Shown piece after piece: positions 28,401-36,497 of a stretch of DNA of 64,000 nucleotides (positions within the stretch are counted from its first letter, which is position 1; each line of letters starts with the position of its first letter). The DNA lies in assembly GCA_003223245.1 (NCBI GenBank), contig QHYI01000110.1, positions 1 to 64,000 of the forward strand, written 5' to 3'. The notes under the pieces were generated by a model that saw only the letters and a list, made by a program, of their open reading frames with translations, was not told where the DNA came from and did no database searches. This DNA comes from Acidobacteriota bacterium (GTDB taxonomy: Bacteria > Acidobacteriota > Terriglobia > Acidiferrales > UBA7541). The position numbers and the translations under genes are program-made.

Positions 28401-28512
28401 GCATCACAACGTGATCAAGCTGCGGCCGCCGCTGATTTTCACTGAGAAGGACGCGGACCTATTTGTGAAGACGCTCGATGAGGTCCTTCCGGAAGACCCG
28501 GCGAAACCTTAG
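25447..28512 (+). CDS. Fused kinase / M23 peptidase-like / class III aminotransferase (phospholyase-like)
   Basis: A 1021-residue protein with three modules. Residues 1-350 form an aminoglycoside-phosphotransferase-like kinase (YGDANDYN at 207-214, IDFGDM at 231-236), related to hydroxylysine kinase. Residues about 420-570 form an M23/LytM domain whose zinc ligands appear intact (His447, Asp451, HVH at 538-540). Residues about 600-1015 form a PLP class III aminotransferase (SGSEANE 694-700, DEVQVGFGR 830-838, PLP lysine Lys860). The kinase plus aminotransferase pair suggests phosphorylation of an amino alcohol followed by phospholyase cleavage, as in hydroxylysine or ethanolamine breakdown. 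The M23 module in between is unexplained. No signal peptide is present. Confidence 0.85.
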   Translation: MLLEARVAHRVTEAEATRLARDIYGLEASARSLPGEYDDNFHLTAADGRELVLKVMHPAREASFIDLQCKALLHLAEHAPQLPLPRVLANRQGERFLQITSADGSRRLVWLLSFLKGTVLAEVRPHAPELLRDLGRFLGEMDAALQSFEHPAAHRELKWDSSRALWIKEFVPEIEGAERRRLVEKCLSLYEAEVVPRLPRLRRSVIYGDANDYNVLVSDPWPQPRKVTGVIDFGDMHHGLTVSEAAIAVAYTMLGKRDPLKAASELVAGYHGAFPLNHEEVAALFPLMAARLAVSVTNSAERKKVKPDDGYVTVSEEPAWKALEQIAKIHHRFAHYAFRAVCGMKPAPKAEKIERWLTASGESAASILDVDLRTAPSLVFDLGVGSLLLGADPSASETPALTETIFGEMRRAGVRVGVGRYNEARPLYRSPLFGSVDNPVSERRTIHLGIDLFVEPGTALRAPLDGVVQLLANNAAPLDYGPLVILRHETSAGDEFFTLYGHLTTQTLNALKVGQRILQGQEFARVGASDENGGWPAHVHFQIILDLLDLGADFPGVAYASQRAVWTSLSPDPNLLLGIPKDRFPARETSFEDTLEKRRALLGKNLSISYQRPLKIVRGWMHYLYDDTGRAYLDAYNNVPLVGHSHPRVVRAAQQQLALLNTNTRYLHDNVNRYAERLIQRLPEPLRVCFFVNSGSEANELALRLARAHTGREDVIVLEHAYHGHTNTLIDISPYKFNGPGGRGKKPWVHVAPLADDYRGLYRREDQQAGARYARHVAEILQRTAAEGRGVAAYIAETLPSVGGQIVFPPGYLQQVYKHVRAGGSVCIADEVQVGFGRLGTHFWGFETQGVVPDMVVLGKPIGNAFPLAAVVTTKEIADSSANGMEFFSTFGGNPVACAAGLAVLEVLEEERLQENALRVGTYLKNELKALQERHALIGDVRGSGLFLGVDLVLDRETRQAAPRQASYVVNRLRECGILTGTDGPHHNVIKLRPPLIFTEKDADLFVKTLDEVLPEDPAKP

Positions 28513-28552
28513 CCATTATTCCAGCCGATGAGAAACCGCAAACCAGCGGTAG

Positions 28553-28583
28553 AGGGAGATCCTTCGCTTCGGGCCGAGGATGA
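28553..28583. repeat. REP-like intergenic inverted repeat
   Basis: ATCCTTCG (from 28559) and CGAGGAT (to 28581) form an imperfect inverted repeat. It sits in a sequence resembling the GATCCTTCGCTTCG...AGGATGAC words scattered between genes in many bacteria. It lies between two convergent genes and may act as a terminator. Confidence 0.45.
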
Positions 28584-28615
28584 CCAATTGCGGTGCCCTT
28601 GAAGGATCAATGGCA

Positions 28616-29938
28616 TCACTGCCAGTTTCTCAGTACGGTTTCGGCGGGCTTGGTCCACGGCGTGTAATCGGTATCGCTGGCCGAAGGCATCGGTACCGAC
28701 CAGGACCACCAAAGATTGCCTTTCAGCAGCGAGTTTTGCTGGCTCCAAACCTCGTACATGGCTTCGTAGCAGTTTTCTTGTTCGGTAGGATCCACAGCTC
28801 CCGCAAGGGCGAAGTCGTAAGGAGCGGTATTGGCGCCTGCGACGCTGCGGTAGCCGATTTCGGTGAAGATCACGGGTTTGCCGGGGTGAGCGTTCGCGAA
28901 GTTCTGGACACCGGCGACGATATTTTCTCCGTTTTTATTGGAACTCCAGGCCGCCACAAGCTGAGCAATCGTTGGGTCATTTTGATTGGTCAACGGGAAG
29001 TACGCATCCAACCCAATGACCTCGACCTGATCCCAAAAGGAGACAGAAGTGAATTCGTCGCCGGCAAAGGTGGCGTTGGCGGCGTAGGACAGCAGCCCGG
29101 TGTAACCGCTATTGCGAATGGCGGTAATCACGGCAGTCCAGTCCGCGAGAAAGGTTGCGCCACTGAGTTTGGTGTATTCCGTTCCCAAGCAAAGCATCTC
29201 GACATTGTTGTCGCGCGCAAGAGTGGCATAGTGGACGATGAACATTTGAAAGCTCTGGAACCAAGACGCGGGGTCCGATGGTTGGAAGGTGCCGCGCCAG
29301 GCGCCGTCCTCGGAGTCCACGTGGGGCTTGAGCATGACTTTCAAGTTTTGGCTGTGGAATTCGGTAATGGCCGCAACGACGGCTGCGTCCGTGGGTGTGC
29401 GGTTGGGATCAGCCGCGATAGTATTTGCCGTGGCATCGGCCTGATATTGCGTGACCAGGACTCCGGCCCAAGTAGCGCCGGTCGCTGCCAGGGCGTTTTG
29501 CGAAGTGGTGCCAGCGCCGGTGTTGTACTCGTTGGGCTGCCAGGATGTGTGTGTGATGCCGCGATACAGAAAGCCGCTTTTCGTCGCCGGCGGAACCATC
29601 ACGGTATTGGAGCCCGATTTGGTGGAGTCTTGTGTGGAAGTAGCCGTAATTCTGACCGGTCCCGGGGCGCCGGGCGCCATGAAAAGCCCGGTGCTAGAAA
29701 TGCTGCCGGCGGACGCTTGCCAAGAAACGGAGGTACTGAATGCGCCGGTACCTTGCACATTCGCCGCGCACTGGTCCGTCTCAGCCGCGTCCGCCGAGGG
29801 TGCGGCGCATGCCACATTCACAGAGGTGATGGTGGAAGAGGAATTCCCGGGAGATGATCGGCCGCAGGCGTTGCAGAGATGAAGAGCACAAACAGCCAAC
29901 GCCAGCGTCACGAGAGGAGAAAAAATGCCGCCGCGCAT
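28616..29938 (-). CDS. Exported glycoside hydrolase, GH113-like TIM barrel
   Basis: The 440-residue protein begins with a signal peptide or lipoprotein signal (LHLCNACG near residue 25), then an Ig-like or linker domain (about 35-115). A TIM-barrel hydrolase of GH113 type (about 118-440) follows. The likely acid/base glutamate is in LCLGTEYTKL and the nucleophile in VIFTEIGYRS; WWSWSV near the end is also typical. GH113 enzymes are mostly beta-mannanases, but substrate is not certain here. I start at the ATG at 29938, which overlaps the ankyrin gene stop (TAATG), so the two are translationally coupled. Confidence 0.8.
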   Translation of the reverse strand: MRGGIFSPLVTLALAVCALHLCNACGRSSPGNSSSTITSVNVACAAPSADAAETDQCAANVQGTGAFSTSVSWQASAGSISSTGLFMAPGAPGPVRITATSTQDSTKSGSNTVMVPPATKSGFLYRGITHTSWQPNEYNTGAGTTSQNALAATGATWAGVLVTQYQADATANTIAADPNRTPTDAAVVAAITEFHSQNLKVMLKPHVDSEDGAWRGTFQPSDPASWFQSFQMFIVHYATLARDNNVEMLCLGTEYTKLSGATFLADWTAVITAIRNSGYTGLLSYAANATFAGDEFTSVSFWDQVEVIGLDAYFPLTNQNDPTIAQLVAAWSSNKNGENIVAGVQNFANAHPGKPVIFTEIGYRSVAGANTAPYDFALAGAVDPTEQENCYEAMYEVWSQQNSLLKGNLWWSWSVPMPSASDTDYTPWTKPAETVLRNWQ

Positions 29939-30696
29939 TAGGGTTTCACCCCGGTGTGGGTAAGACACCAGCTAACGGTGGTGACCCCATCGCCGACCTG
30001 CAGGCCGCCGGGTCCACCGACAGGCTTCCCCGCAGAGCATTCGGGTTTCGGCTGGCACCCGCCGAGGCATCCTATAATCTTCGTAATGTGGATCTGGTAT
30101 TGGTTGTTATGGATGGCTAGAACGGTTCCGCAATAGCCTTCGCCGTTCCAGGGACGAACACATACGGTATCTCCGACGGATCTTCCGAAGGTATGCGCGC
30201 CGGCTTTACGCAGCATTTGAGCAATCTCTTCGTGCCCCATGCGTTCCGCCGCCTCTAGAGCGGACCCGAAACCCCGCGACCGGAGATTCGGATCGGCACC
30301 TGCCTCCACGAGAAACTTGACGGCCGCGGCCCGGTTGCGCGCCGTCGCTTCGATCAGAGGAGTTTGTCCCTCCGGGGCGGCGGCGTTCACATTGGCGCCA
30401 GCGTCCACAAGCTCGCGCATCGCTTCGAGCTGGCCAGCGGCCGCAGCTTCCAGAAGGGCGGTACGGCCGGAAGGATCTCGGGCGTCCGGATTCACGCCTT
30501 GCTCGAGACGCGTTCGCAGTAACTTGAGATTGCCGGTCCGCGCCGCTCTGTGCAGTTGCGTTTCCGTGCCTGGTCTCACTTGGGAAGAAGAAGCGGAGGT
30601 CCTTGCTGCCTGACGGTGACCGCGAGCAGTTGCCGCACAAAACAGCAGCATAAGGGCACACAACGCTGCCTGCCAATTCCTCCTGGAGCATTTCAT
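29938..30696 (-). CDS. Exported ankyrin-repeat protein
   Basis: A 252-residue protein with a signal peptide (residues 1-26) and about four ankyrin repeats (about 45-170, for example GRTALLEAAAAGQ and GQTPLIEATARNR). A C-terminal cysteine-containing domain (about 172-252) follows: VGDTVCVRPW, GYCGTVLAI, GCLGGCQPKPEC. The C-terminal part resembles a small SH3/Tudor-like fold stabilised by disulfides. Ankyrin repeats mediate protein binding; in the periplasm the partner might be the hydrolase encoded next, coupled by TAATG. Its own function is not known. Confidence 0.82.
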   Translation of the reverse strand: MKCSRRNWQAALCALMLLFCAATARGHRQAARTSASSSQVRPGTETQLHRAARTGNLKLLRTRLEQGVNPDARDPSGRTALLEAAAAGQLEAMRELVDAGANVNAAAPEGQTPLIEATARNRAAAVKFLVEAGADPNLRSRGFGSALEAAERMGHEEIAQMLRKAGAHTFGRSVGDTVCVRPWNGEGYCGTVLAIHNNQYQIHITKIIGCLGGCQPKPECSAGKPVGGPGGLQVGDGVTTVSWCLTHTGVKP

Positions 30697-30755
30697 CTTT
30701 CTTCACCCTCCCGCGGGCCTGCAAATTGTAGTCTAATCCGAAGTGATCGTCAGGG

Positions 30756-33272
30756 ATGGTAATGGAGGCAGGTCGTCTATTTGCGGCGGTGTTGCTTTGT
30801 TTTTTCGTTGTTGCGTGTGTTCCCGTCTGCGCGGCAGAACCGGCGGATTGCGCGGGAGTTGTTCTCGACGAGAACGGTGTGCTTGTTCGAGCGGCCGAGG
30901 TGAAGCTAACCGACGCCGCCGGGCACGTCTACCGAACCGAGACGGATGCCACCGGGCGCTTCGCCTTCCATCATCTTTCTTCCGGGGACTACAAAGCGGA
31001 GGTTCGCAAGGAAGGTTTTTTCCTGCTCACGGGCCAGACCTTCACGCTGCACGCCGGGAGCAATGAGTTATCGCTGCTCTTGAATCATGAGCAGGAAGTG
31101 CGCGAAAACGTGCAGGTCACCGCGCCTTCCAACCAGATCGACGCCAAGGACACGACGCAGCGGTCGACGCTCTCTGCGCGGGATATTCGCGACATCCCTG
31201 TGCCCAACACTCATGTCCTTCAGCAGAGCTTGGTCGCGATGCCGGAAATCGTGGAAGACAATCGGGCCAATTTACATGTGGCCGGCGCGCGCTCAGGAGA
31301 AACGCAATACCTCATGGACGGCTTTGAGATCGGCGATCCGGTCAGCGGCGCGTTTACTTCACGCTTCAATGTGGATGCCACGCGTGGGGTGGAGGTTCAG
31401 TCGGGAAACGTCAGCGCGGCTTATCCGCATTCCGGCGCAAGCATCTTGCGCCTGGAAACTCCCGACGGGGACGACCGCTGGCGCTTCGGGACCACCAATC
31501 CCGCTCCCGGCATCAACGGTCAGGAGGGCGTGCACCTGGGAGACTGGTACCCGCGGTTCACCTTTTCCGGACCGATCGAGCGCGGCCGCTTTTGGTTTGC
31601 CGATGCCGTCAGCATTCAGCATACCTTCGGGGTGGTGAAACAACTTCCTTCGAACGCGAACACTTTCGAGCGGTGGGCGGGAGACAATCTGCTTCGGCTG
31701 CAATACAACTTTTCCTCGAAGCACATCCTTCACGCGACGCTTCTCTACAATCGCGCAAGTGACAACAATCTGGGCCTGGACGCACTCGACCCACAATCGA
31801 CTACCGTCACCGCGGATCAGCGCCGAGGGTTTGTTTCGCTGAAGGACCAGATCTGGCTCCACGAAATTTTGTTTGAGCTCGGAGTGGCCGCCGATGACGG
31901 CGTGCTTGATTACACACCACAAGGCCCGCAGCCGCTCATCCTCCTCATTAACGGCACGAGCGGCAATTACTTTCAGCATTTGCGTCAGCGTGGGCGGCGT
32001 TTGCAAGCCGTCGCGAACGTCATGGCCGCCTCGCGCCACTGGCACGGCACCCATCAGCTTTCCGCCGGGGCAAATGTGGCCGGGCTGATCTACCACCAGT
32101 TTGCCGAGCGCGGAGAAATTGACGCGCTTCAAGCAACCAATGCAAACGATGGGACGACATGCACTTCGCCAACGCCGGGCTGCCTGGTGCGGCGGTCCAC
32201 GTTTACAGGAAGCGCTACTCCTAGGCTTTCGAACACCCAGGCGGGCGGTTACGCGCAGGATACCTGGTCCCTGAGCAGGCACTTCGTTTTTCAAGCCGGC
32301 TTGCGCACGGACGGGGACCGCTTCACCGAAAGCGCCGTGGCCGAGCCGCGCGTGTCGGCGAACGTGCTGCCCTTTGGCGATGATCGGGCCAAATTCTCAG
32401 TGGGCTGGGGCATTTACAACGCGCCTCTCAACCTGGCGCTGATTGGGCAGGTGCTGGACCAACGACAGGTCGACACTTTTTACGACTCCGCCGGCAACGT
32501 GGTTCCTCCCGGTCCAGTCGTTAGCCAATTCGTGTCGCCCGCGGGCGGCTTGCAGCAGCCGCGTTTTGCCACCTTTAGCGCCGGCTGGCAGGAGAAGTTC
32601 GGGCGCAACACGCTGGTTAGTCTAGACCTTCTCGTGCGTAACGGCTCTCACGCCTTCGCCTTTGTGGGCCAGCAGCCCTCGCAGCCGGGCGGGATTTTTC
32701 TGCTCCAGGATCATCGCCAGGACCGCTATCGCTCGGCCACGCTTTCCGTGCGGCACGTGTTTTCCAAGAGCACGGAGATTTACGGCGCGTACACACGCTC
32801 ACGCGCGCGTTCGAACGAAGTTCTTAACCCGTCCTTAGGTTCGATTTTCTACGCGGCGCAGCAGCCTGGTCCGGTGGCTTGGGATGCGCCCAACCGCCTG
32901 CTGCTTTGGGGCTGGCTCCCCACACATATATGGAGCACGCAGTTGAGCGGTTTCTTTGAATATCGGACGGGGTATCCGTTCAGCGTGGTGAATCTGCAGC
33001 AGCAACTCATAGGTCCGCCAAATTCCTCGCGTTTTCCGGCATACGCCAGCTTGAATTTGGGCCTCGAACGAAAATTTGCATTTCACGGGTACTTGTGGGC
33101 AGCACGGGTCGAAGCGGTGAACATCCTTGGGCGGGAAAATCCGGATTCCGTAGTGAATAATATTGGCGCGCCGGCGTGCACTAGTTCTGTCCGATCCGGA
33201 TGCTTTGGCGCGTTCGCAGGCGGGCAAGGCCGAGCTACGACGTTGCGCGTGCGCTTGGTCGGGAGAAAATAA
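30756..33272 (+). CDS. TonB-dependent receptor with carboxypeptidase-regulatory domain
   Basis: The 838-residue protein has a signal peptide (to about residue 26), a carboxypeptidase-regulatory Ig-like domain (30-110, beginning ADCAGVVLDENGVLV) and a plug (about 125-230). A barrel follows with aromatic girdles and Asn/Arg-rich loops. It is shorter than the receptor at 12062 and belongs to a different branch. It ends with TTLRVRLVGRK rather than a terminal Phe. No neighbouring gene indicates its substrate. A dprA remnant starts 15 bases after its stop, so its insertion or rearrangement may have disrupted the old dprA-topA unit. Confidence 0.9.
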   Translation: MVMEAGRLFAAVLLCFFVVACVPVCAAEPADCAGVVLDENGVLVRAAEVKLTDAAGHVYRTETDATGRFAFHHLSSGDYKAEVRKEGFFLLTGQTFTLHAGSNELSLLLNHEQEVRENVQVTAPSNQIDAKDTTQRSTLSARDIRDIPVPNTHVLQQSLVAMPEIVEDNRANLHVAGARSGETQYLMDGFEIGDPVSGAFTSRFNVDATRGVEVQSGNVSAAYPHSGASILRLETPDGDDRWRFGTTNPAPGINGQEGVHLGDWYPRFTFSGPIERGRFWFADAVSIQHTFGVVKQLPSNANTFERWAGDNLLRLQYNFSSKHILHATLLYNRASDNNLGLDALDPQSTTVTADQRRGFVSLKDQIWLHEILFELGVAADDGVLDYTPQGPQPLILLINGTSGNYFQHLRQRGRRLQAVANVMAASRHWHGTHQLSAGANVAGLIYHQFAERGEIDALQATNANDGTTCTSPTPGCLVRRSTFTGSATPRLSNTQAGGYAQDTWSLSRHFVFQAGLRTDGDRFTESAVAEPRVSANVLPFGDDRAKFSVGWGIYNAPLNLALIGQVLDQRQVDTFYDSAGNVVPPGPVVSQFVSPAGGLQQPRFATFSAGWQEKFGRNTLVSLDLLVRNGSHAFAFVGQQPSQPGGIFLLQDHRQDRYRSATLSVRHVFSKSTEIYGAYTRSRARSNEVLNPSLGSIFYAAQQPGPVAWDAPNRLLLWGWLPTHIWSTQLSGFFEYRTGYPFSVVNLQQQLIGPPNSSRFPAYASLNLGLERKFAFHGYLWAARVEAVNILGRENPDSVVNNIGAPACTSSVRSGCFGAFAGGQGRATTLRVRLVGRK

Positions 33273-33287
33273 AGTTTGAACCTGTGT

Positions 33288-33500
33288 CGGAAGGTTGCGG
33301 GATTACCCTTGGGCGCGGTAATCGTGGAAGGGGCGCACTACCGCCGGTCGTTGATCACCGCGCGAATGGAAGTATCGATGAAATTGTAGAGCGCTCCGGC
33401 TTGAACTCTTCCGACTGTCTGGCTACCCTGTTTAAGCCTGAGAGGAAAGGAATTGTCCGGCGATTGCCGGGGAAGCAGTTCTGCAAAGTGTTGCTATTAG
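33288..33500 (+). pseudogene. dprA: dprA relic (DNA-processing protein A), internally deleted
   Basis: Two frames carry pieces of DprA. Bases 33288-33371 read RKVAGLPLGAVIVEGAHYRR then SLITARM, the conserved VVEA...SGSLITAR segment of the Rossmann DNA-binding domain. From about 33368 the next frame reads SIDEIVERSGLNSS, LATLF and KGIVRRLPGKQF, then KVLL, the winged-helix C-terminus. The roughly 100 residues normally between them are missing. The expected stop after KVLL seems lost through an extra T. DprA loads RecA on incoming single strands in transformation. dprA is commonly followed by topA, as here, so this is the decayed ancestral copy. Confidence 0.8.
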
Positions 33501-33689
33501 AGGGGGATAGGGGTTCAAGTGTCCCTCTGCGGGTGGAACAACATCTAATAAGCAGGAACCGGTAGGCCCCGCAAATGCATCTCATGGAAGGCTGGGCCCA
33601 TCTCAGGGACATGCGCCAAAGGTAGCGAGAACGACACACGCCCCGCGGTCCGCCCTTTCCGAAATACAAACTGGAGTTACAAAAGTTAA

Positions 33690-36398
33690 ATGGCTCGTTC
33701 GCTTGTCATTGTCGAATCGCCCGCGAAGGCGAAGACGATTAATAAATATTTGGGACGGAATTACACCGTCAAGGCTTCCATTGGCCACGTGATGGACCTG
33801 CCGACAAAGACTATCGGCATTCGCCTTCCCGGCGAGGATCCGACCGGCAACAAAAAAGCCAAAAAGAAAAAGGGAACAAAGAAAAGCGCGAAAGCCGAAG
33901 CAAAGACGCCCAAGATTACTTTGGATGACGAAAAGATTTTCGAGCCCACGCTGCAAATCATTTCCGGGAAGGGCAAGGTCATTCACGATTTGCGCAAAGC
34001 CGCCCACACGGCGGAAGCAGTCTATTTGGCGCCTGACCCGGACCGCGAGGGCGAGGCGATTTCAGCGCACTTGGCAATGGTGCTTTCGAAACCGAGCCGG
34101 TTTGTGGAAGCGGAAGCTCCTGGAAGGCAGAACGGCAAGGGCGCTGAAGCGAAGGACAAAGGGGCGAACTCCAAAGCTGCCAAGCGCGCAGCGAATGACG
34201 AAAGGTTAGCCACCGATATCCCGCCGGCGGACCCCAAGAAGATTTTCCGCGTAAGCTTTAACGAGATCACTCCGAAGGCCATTCGGGCGGCGTTTGAACA
34301 TCCCAGGGCCATTGATGACAAGCTCGTGGACGCTCAGCAGGCGCGCCGCGTGCTCGACCGCTTAGTTGGCTACAAGATCTCGCCGCTTTTGTGGAACAAG
34401 GTGCGGCGCGGTTTGTCGGCGGGACGTGTCCAGACCGTAGCGCTACGGTTGATCGTTGAGCGCGAACAGGCCATTCGCGCGTTCGTGCCGCAGGAATATT
34501 GGACCATCCACGCGACGCTGGACGCAAGCAAGCCGCCGCTGTTCGAAGCCAAGCTCATCAAGCACAACGACCGAGACATGGAAGTCAAGAACCAGCAAGC
34601 CGCCGACCAGATTGTTGCGGCGGTGAGCAAGGCCAAGTGGCAAGTGGCGTCGGTGGCGCAGAAGGAGAAGAGGCGCAATCCGCCGCCGCCGTTCACGACG
34701 TCGAAATTGCAGCAGGCGGCCTACAACCGGCTGCGCTACACCGCCAAGCGCACCATGTCGTTGGCGCAGAGACTCTATGAAGGCGTGGAGCTGGGCTCGG
34801 AGGGCTCCGTCGCGCTGATCACGTACATGCGCACGGACTCGGTGCATGTTTCGAACGACGCGCTGGCGCAGGTCCGCGAACTCATCCCGGCGAAGTTTGG
34901 CCCGAATTACCTCCCCGAGAAGCCGAACTTCTATAAGTCGAAGAAAGACGCCCAGGAAGCGCACGAAGCCGTGCGGCCGACCGACGTCACACGCACGCCG
35001 GAAGACGTTCGCAAATATTTGGACGACGACCTCTTCAAGCTCTACCAGTTGATCTGGCAGCGGTTTGTAGCTTCTCAGATGCTTCCGGCGATCTTTGATC
35101 AAACCACGATTGATATACGCGCTGGCGAATACACTTTTCGGGCCAGCGGTTCGGTGCAAAAGTTCGACGGTTACCTGCGCGTTTACCAATTGCCGGTGTC
35201 CGCCGCAGATCGCGAAGAGGACGAAAAGGATGAGGAGGGCGAGGGCCGCGCCTTGCCGGAGGTTGCCGAGGGCCAGTTGCTGCGCCTCGATAGGATTCGG
35301 CCCGAGCAGCACTTCACCGAACCACCGCCGCGCTATAACGATGCGACCTTGGTGAAAGAACTCGAAGAAGATGGCATCGGCCGCCCCTCGACTTATGCCG
35401 CCATCATTTCGACGCTTGTCGAAAGAGAGTATGTCACCAAGAACCAAGGGCGCTTTTCGCCGACCATGCTGGGAGAGCGCGTGTGCAAGTTGCTGGTAAA
35501 AAGTTTTGAGGACATTTTCGATCTCAGATTCACTGCCCGCATGGAGGACGAACTCGACGAAATTGAAGAGGGCAAGATGCCTTGGCGCGAGTCCGTGAAA
35601 GAATTTTGGGAAAAATTCGTCATCGACCTCGACAAAGCCGACGAGGAAATGCTTTCGTACAAGGCTGGCATCCCCACGGGGAAAAAGTGCGAGAAGTGCG
35701 GTCAGGGAGAGCTTCTCGAACGCATCAGCCGCCACGGGTTCTTCCTCGGCTGCTCGCGCTATCCGGAGTGCGACTTCATTGAAGACCTCTCGCCTGTTGA
35801 GGCTGACGCCGGCGATCCGAACAAGATCGAATATTGCGACAACTGCGGCAAGGAGATGGCCATCAAGCGCGGGCGCTTCGGTACCTTCCTTGCTTGCACC
35901 GGCTATCCAGACTGCAAGACCACGCGCCGTCTCGTGCAGGGCACGCGCATTGCGCACCAGCCGGATGAGCCGCTCGACGAGAAATGCCCTACGTGCGGCA
36001 ACGGCTTGGTGAAGAAGCATGGGCGTTTTGGCGAGTTTATTGGCTGCTCGGCCTATCCGAAGTGCAAATACACGCGGCCAATCACCATGGGTATCAAATG
36101 CCCGAAGTGCAAGGAAGGTGAATTTGTGCGCCGCGGCAGCGCCGGGAAAGGCGGCCGAGGGCGCCCGCGCATTTTCTACGGCTGCTCGCGCTATCCGGAC
36201 TGTGATTTCACCACGCCGTACATGCCCATCGCGGAACCCTGCCCGAAGTGTGGTGCCCCTTTCATCGTTGAGAAGCGCTCGAAAATTGGCACGGTGCACG
36301 CTTGCTTGAAGGAAGGTTGCGACTGGGAGAAGCTCGTTGAAACGCCGGCGCCAGCTCCGACCGAAGACGCTCCCGTGCCCGTGGCAGCCAAGTCCTAA
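33690..36398 (+). CDS. topA: DNA topoisomerase I
   Basis: The 902-residue type IA topoisomerase relaxes negative supercoils. The Toprim domain shows VESPAKAKTI (Glu9) and DPDREGE (116-122). The active-site tyrosine is Tyr379 in YMRTDS. The C-terminal ~260 residues carry several C4 zinc-binding repeats (CEKCG, CPTCG, CPKC) that bind single-stranded DNA. Two lysine/alanine-rich inserts (about 50-75 and 143-178) extend loops of the Toprim part; similar low-complexity extensions occur in related bacteria. It follows the dprA relic and is followed by xerC, the usual order. A long opposite-strand frame is a composition artefact. Confidence 0.97.
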   Translation: MARSLVIVESPAKAKTINKYLGRNYTVKASIGHVMDLPTKTIGIRLPGEDPTGNKKAKKKKGTKKSAKAEAKTPKITLDDEKIFEPTLQIISGKGKVIHDLRKAAHTAEAVYLAPDPDREGEAISAHLAMVLSKPSRFVEAEAPGRQNGKGAEAKDKGANSKAAKRAANDERLATDIPPADPKKIFRVSFNEITPKAIRAAFEHPRAIDDKLVDAQQARRVLDRLVGYKISPLLWNKVRRGLSAGRVQTVALRLIVEREQAIRAFVPQEYWTIHATLDASKPPLFEAKLIKHNDRDMEVKNQQAADQIVAAVSKAKWQVASVAQKEKRRNPPPPFTTSKLQQAAYNRLRYTAKRTMSLAQRLYEGVELGSEGSVALITYMRTDSVHVSNDALAQVRELIPAKFGPNYLPEKPNFYKSKKDAQEAHEAVRPTDVTRTPEDVRKYLDDDLFKLYQLIWQRFVASQMLPAIFDQTTIDIRAGEYTFRASGSVQKFDGYLRVYQLPVSAADREEDEKDEEGEGRALPEVAEGQLLRLDRIRPEQHFTEPPPRYNDATLVKELEEDGIGRPSTYAAIISTLVEREYVTKNQGRFSPTMLGERVCKLLVKSFEDIFDLRFTARMEDELDEIEEGKMPWRESVKEFWEKFVIDLDKADEEMLSYKAGIPTGKKCEKCGQGELLERISRHGFFLGCSRYPECDFIEDLSPVEADAGDPNKIEYCDNCGKEMAIKRGRFGTFLACTGYPDCKTTRRLVQGTRIAHQPDEPLDEKCPTCGNGLVKKHGRFGEFIGCSAYPKCKYTRPITMGIKCPKCKEGEFVRRGSAGKGGRGRPRIFYGCSRYPDCDFTTPYMPIAEPCPKCGAPFIVEKRSKIGTVHACLKEGCDWEKLVETPAPAPTEDAPVPVAAKS

Positions 36399-36497
36399 CC
36401 CACCGGCGCCTGAGGAAACACACGTTCAATTTCACTTTCCGCGCTTCGGTGTGCGCCTATACTGTCTGTGGGTCTCCCTTTCCGATTGCAGGCAGGA

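Noticed and set aside
28580-29857. 425-codon plus-strand frame opposite the GH113-like gene
   Set aside because: The minus strand gives a signal peptide and catalytic glutamates; this frame shows only Gly/Arg-rich antisense sequence.
33200-33565. Intact 121-codon gene starting inside the TonB receptor
   Set aside because: Its N-terminal part is receptor sequence out of frame; only the C-terminal part matches DprA, so a dprA relic explains it better.
34443-36299. 618-codon open frame on the minus strand inside topA
   Set aside because: It mirrors topA codon by codon in a GC-rich gene, has no ribosome site and no recognisable domain; topA on the other strand has all catalytic motifs.
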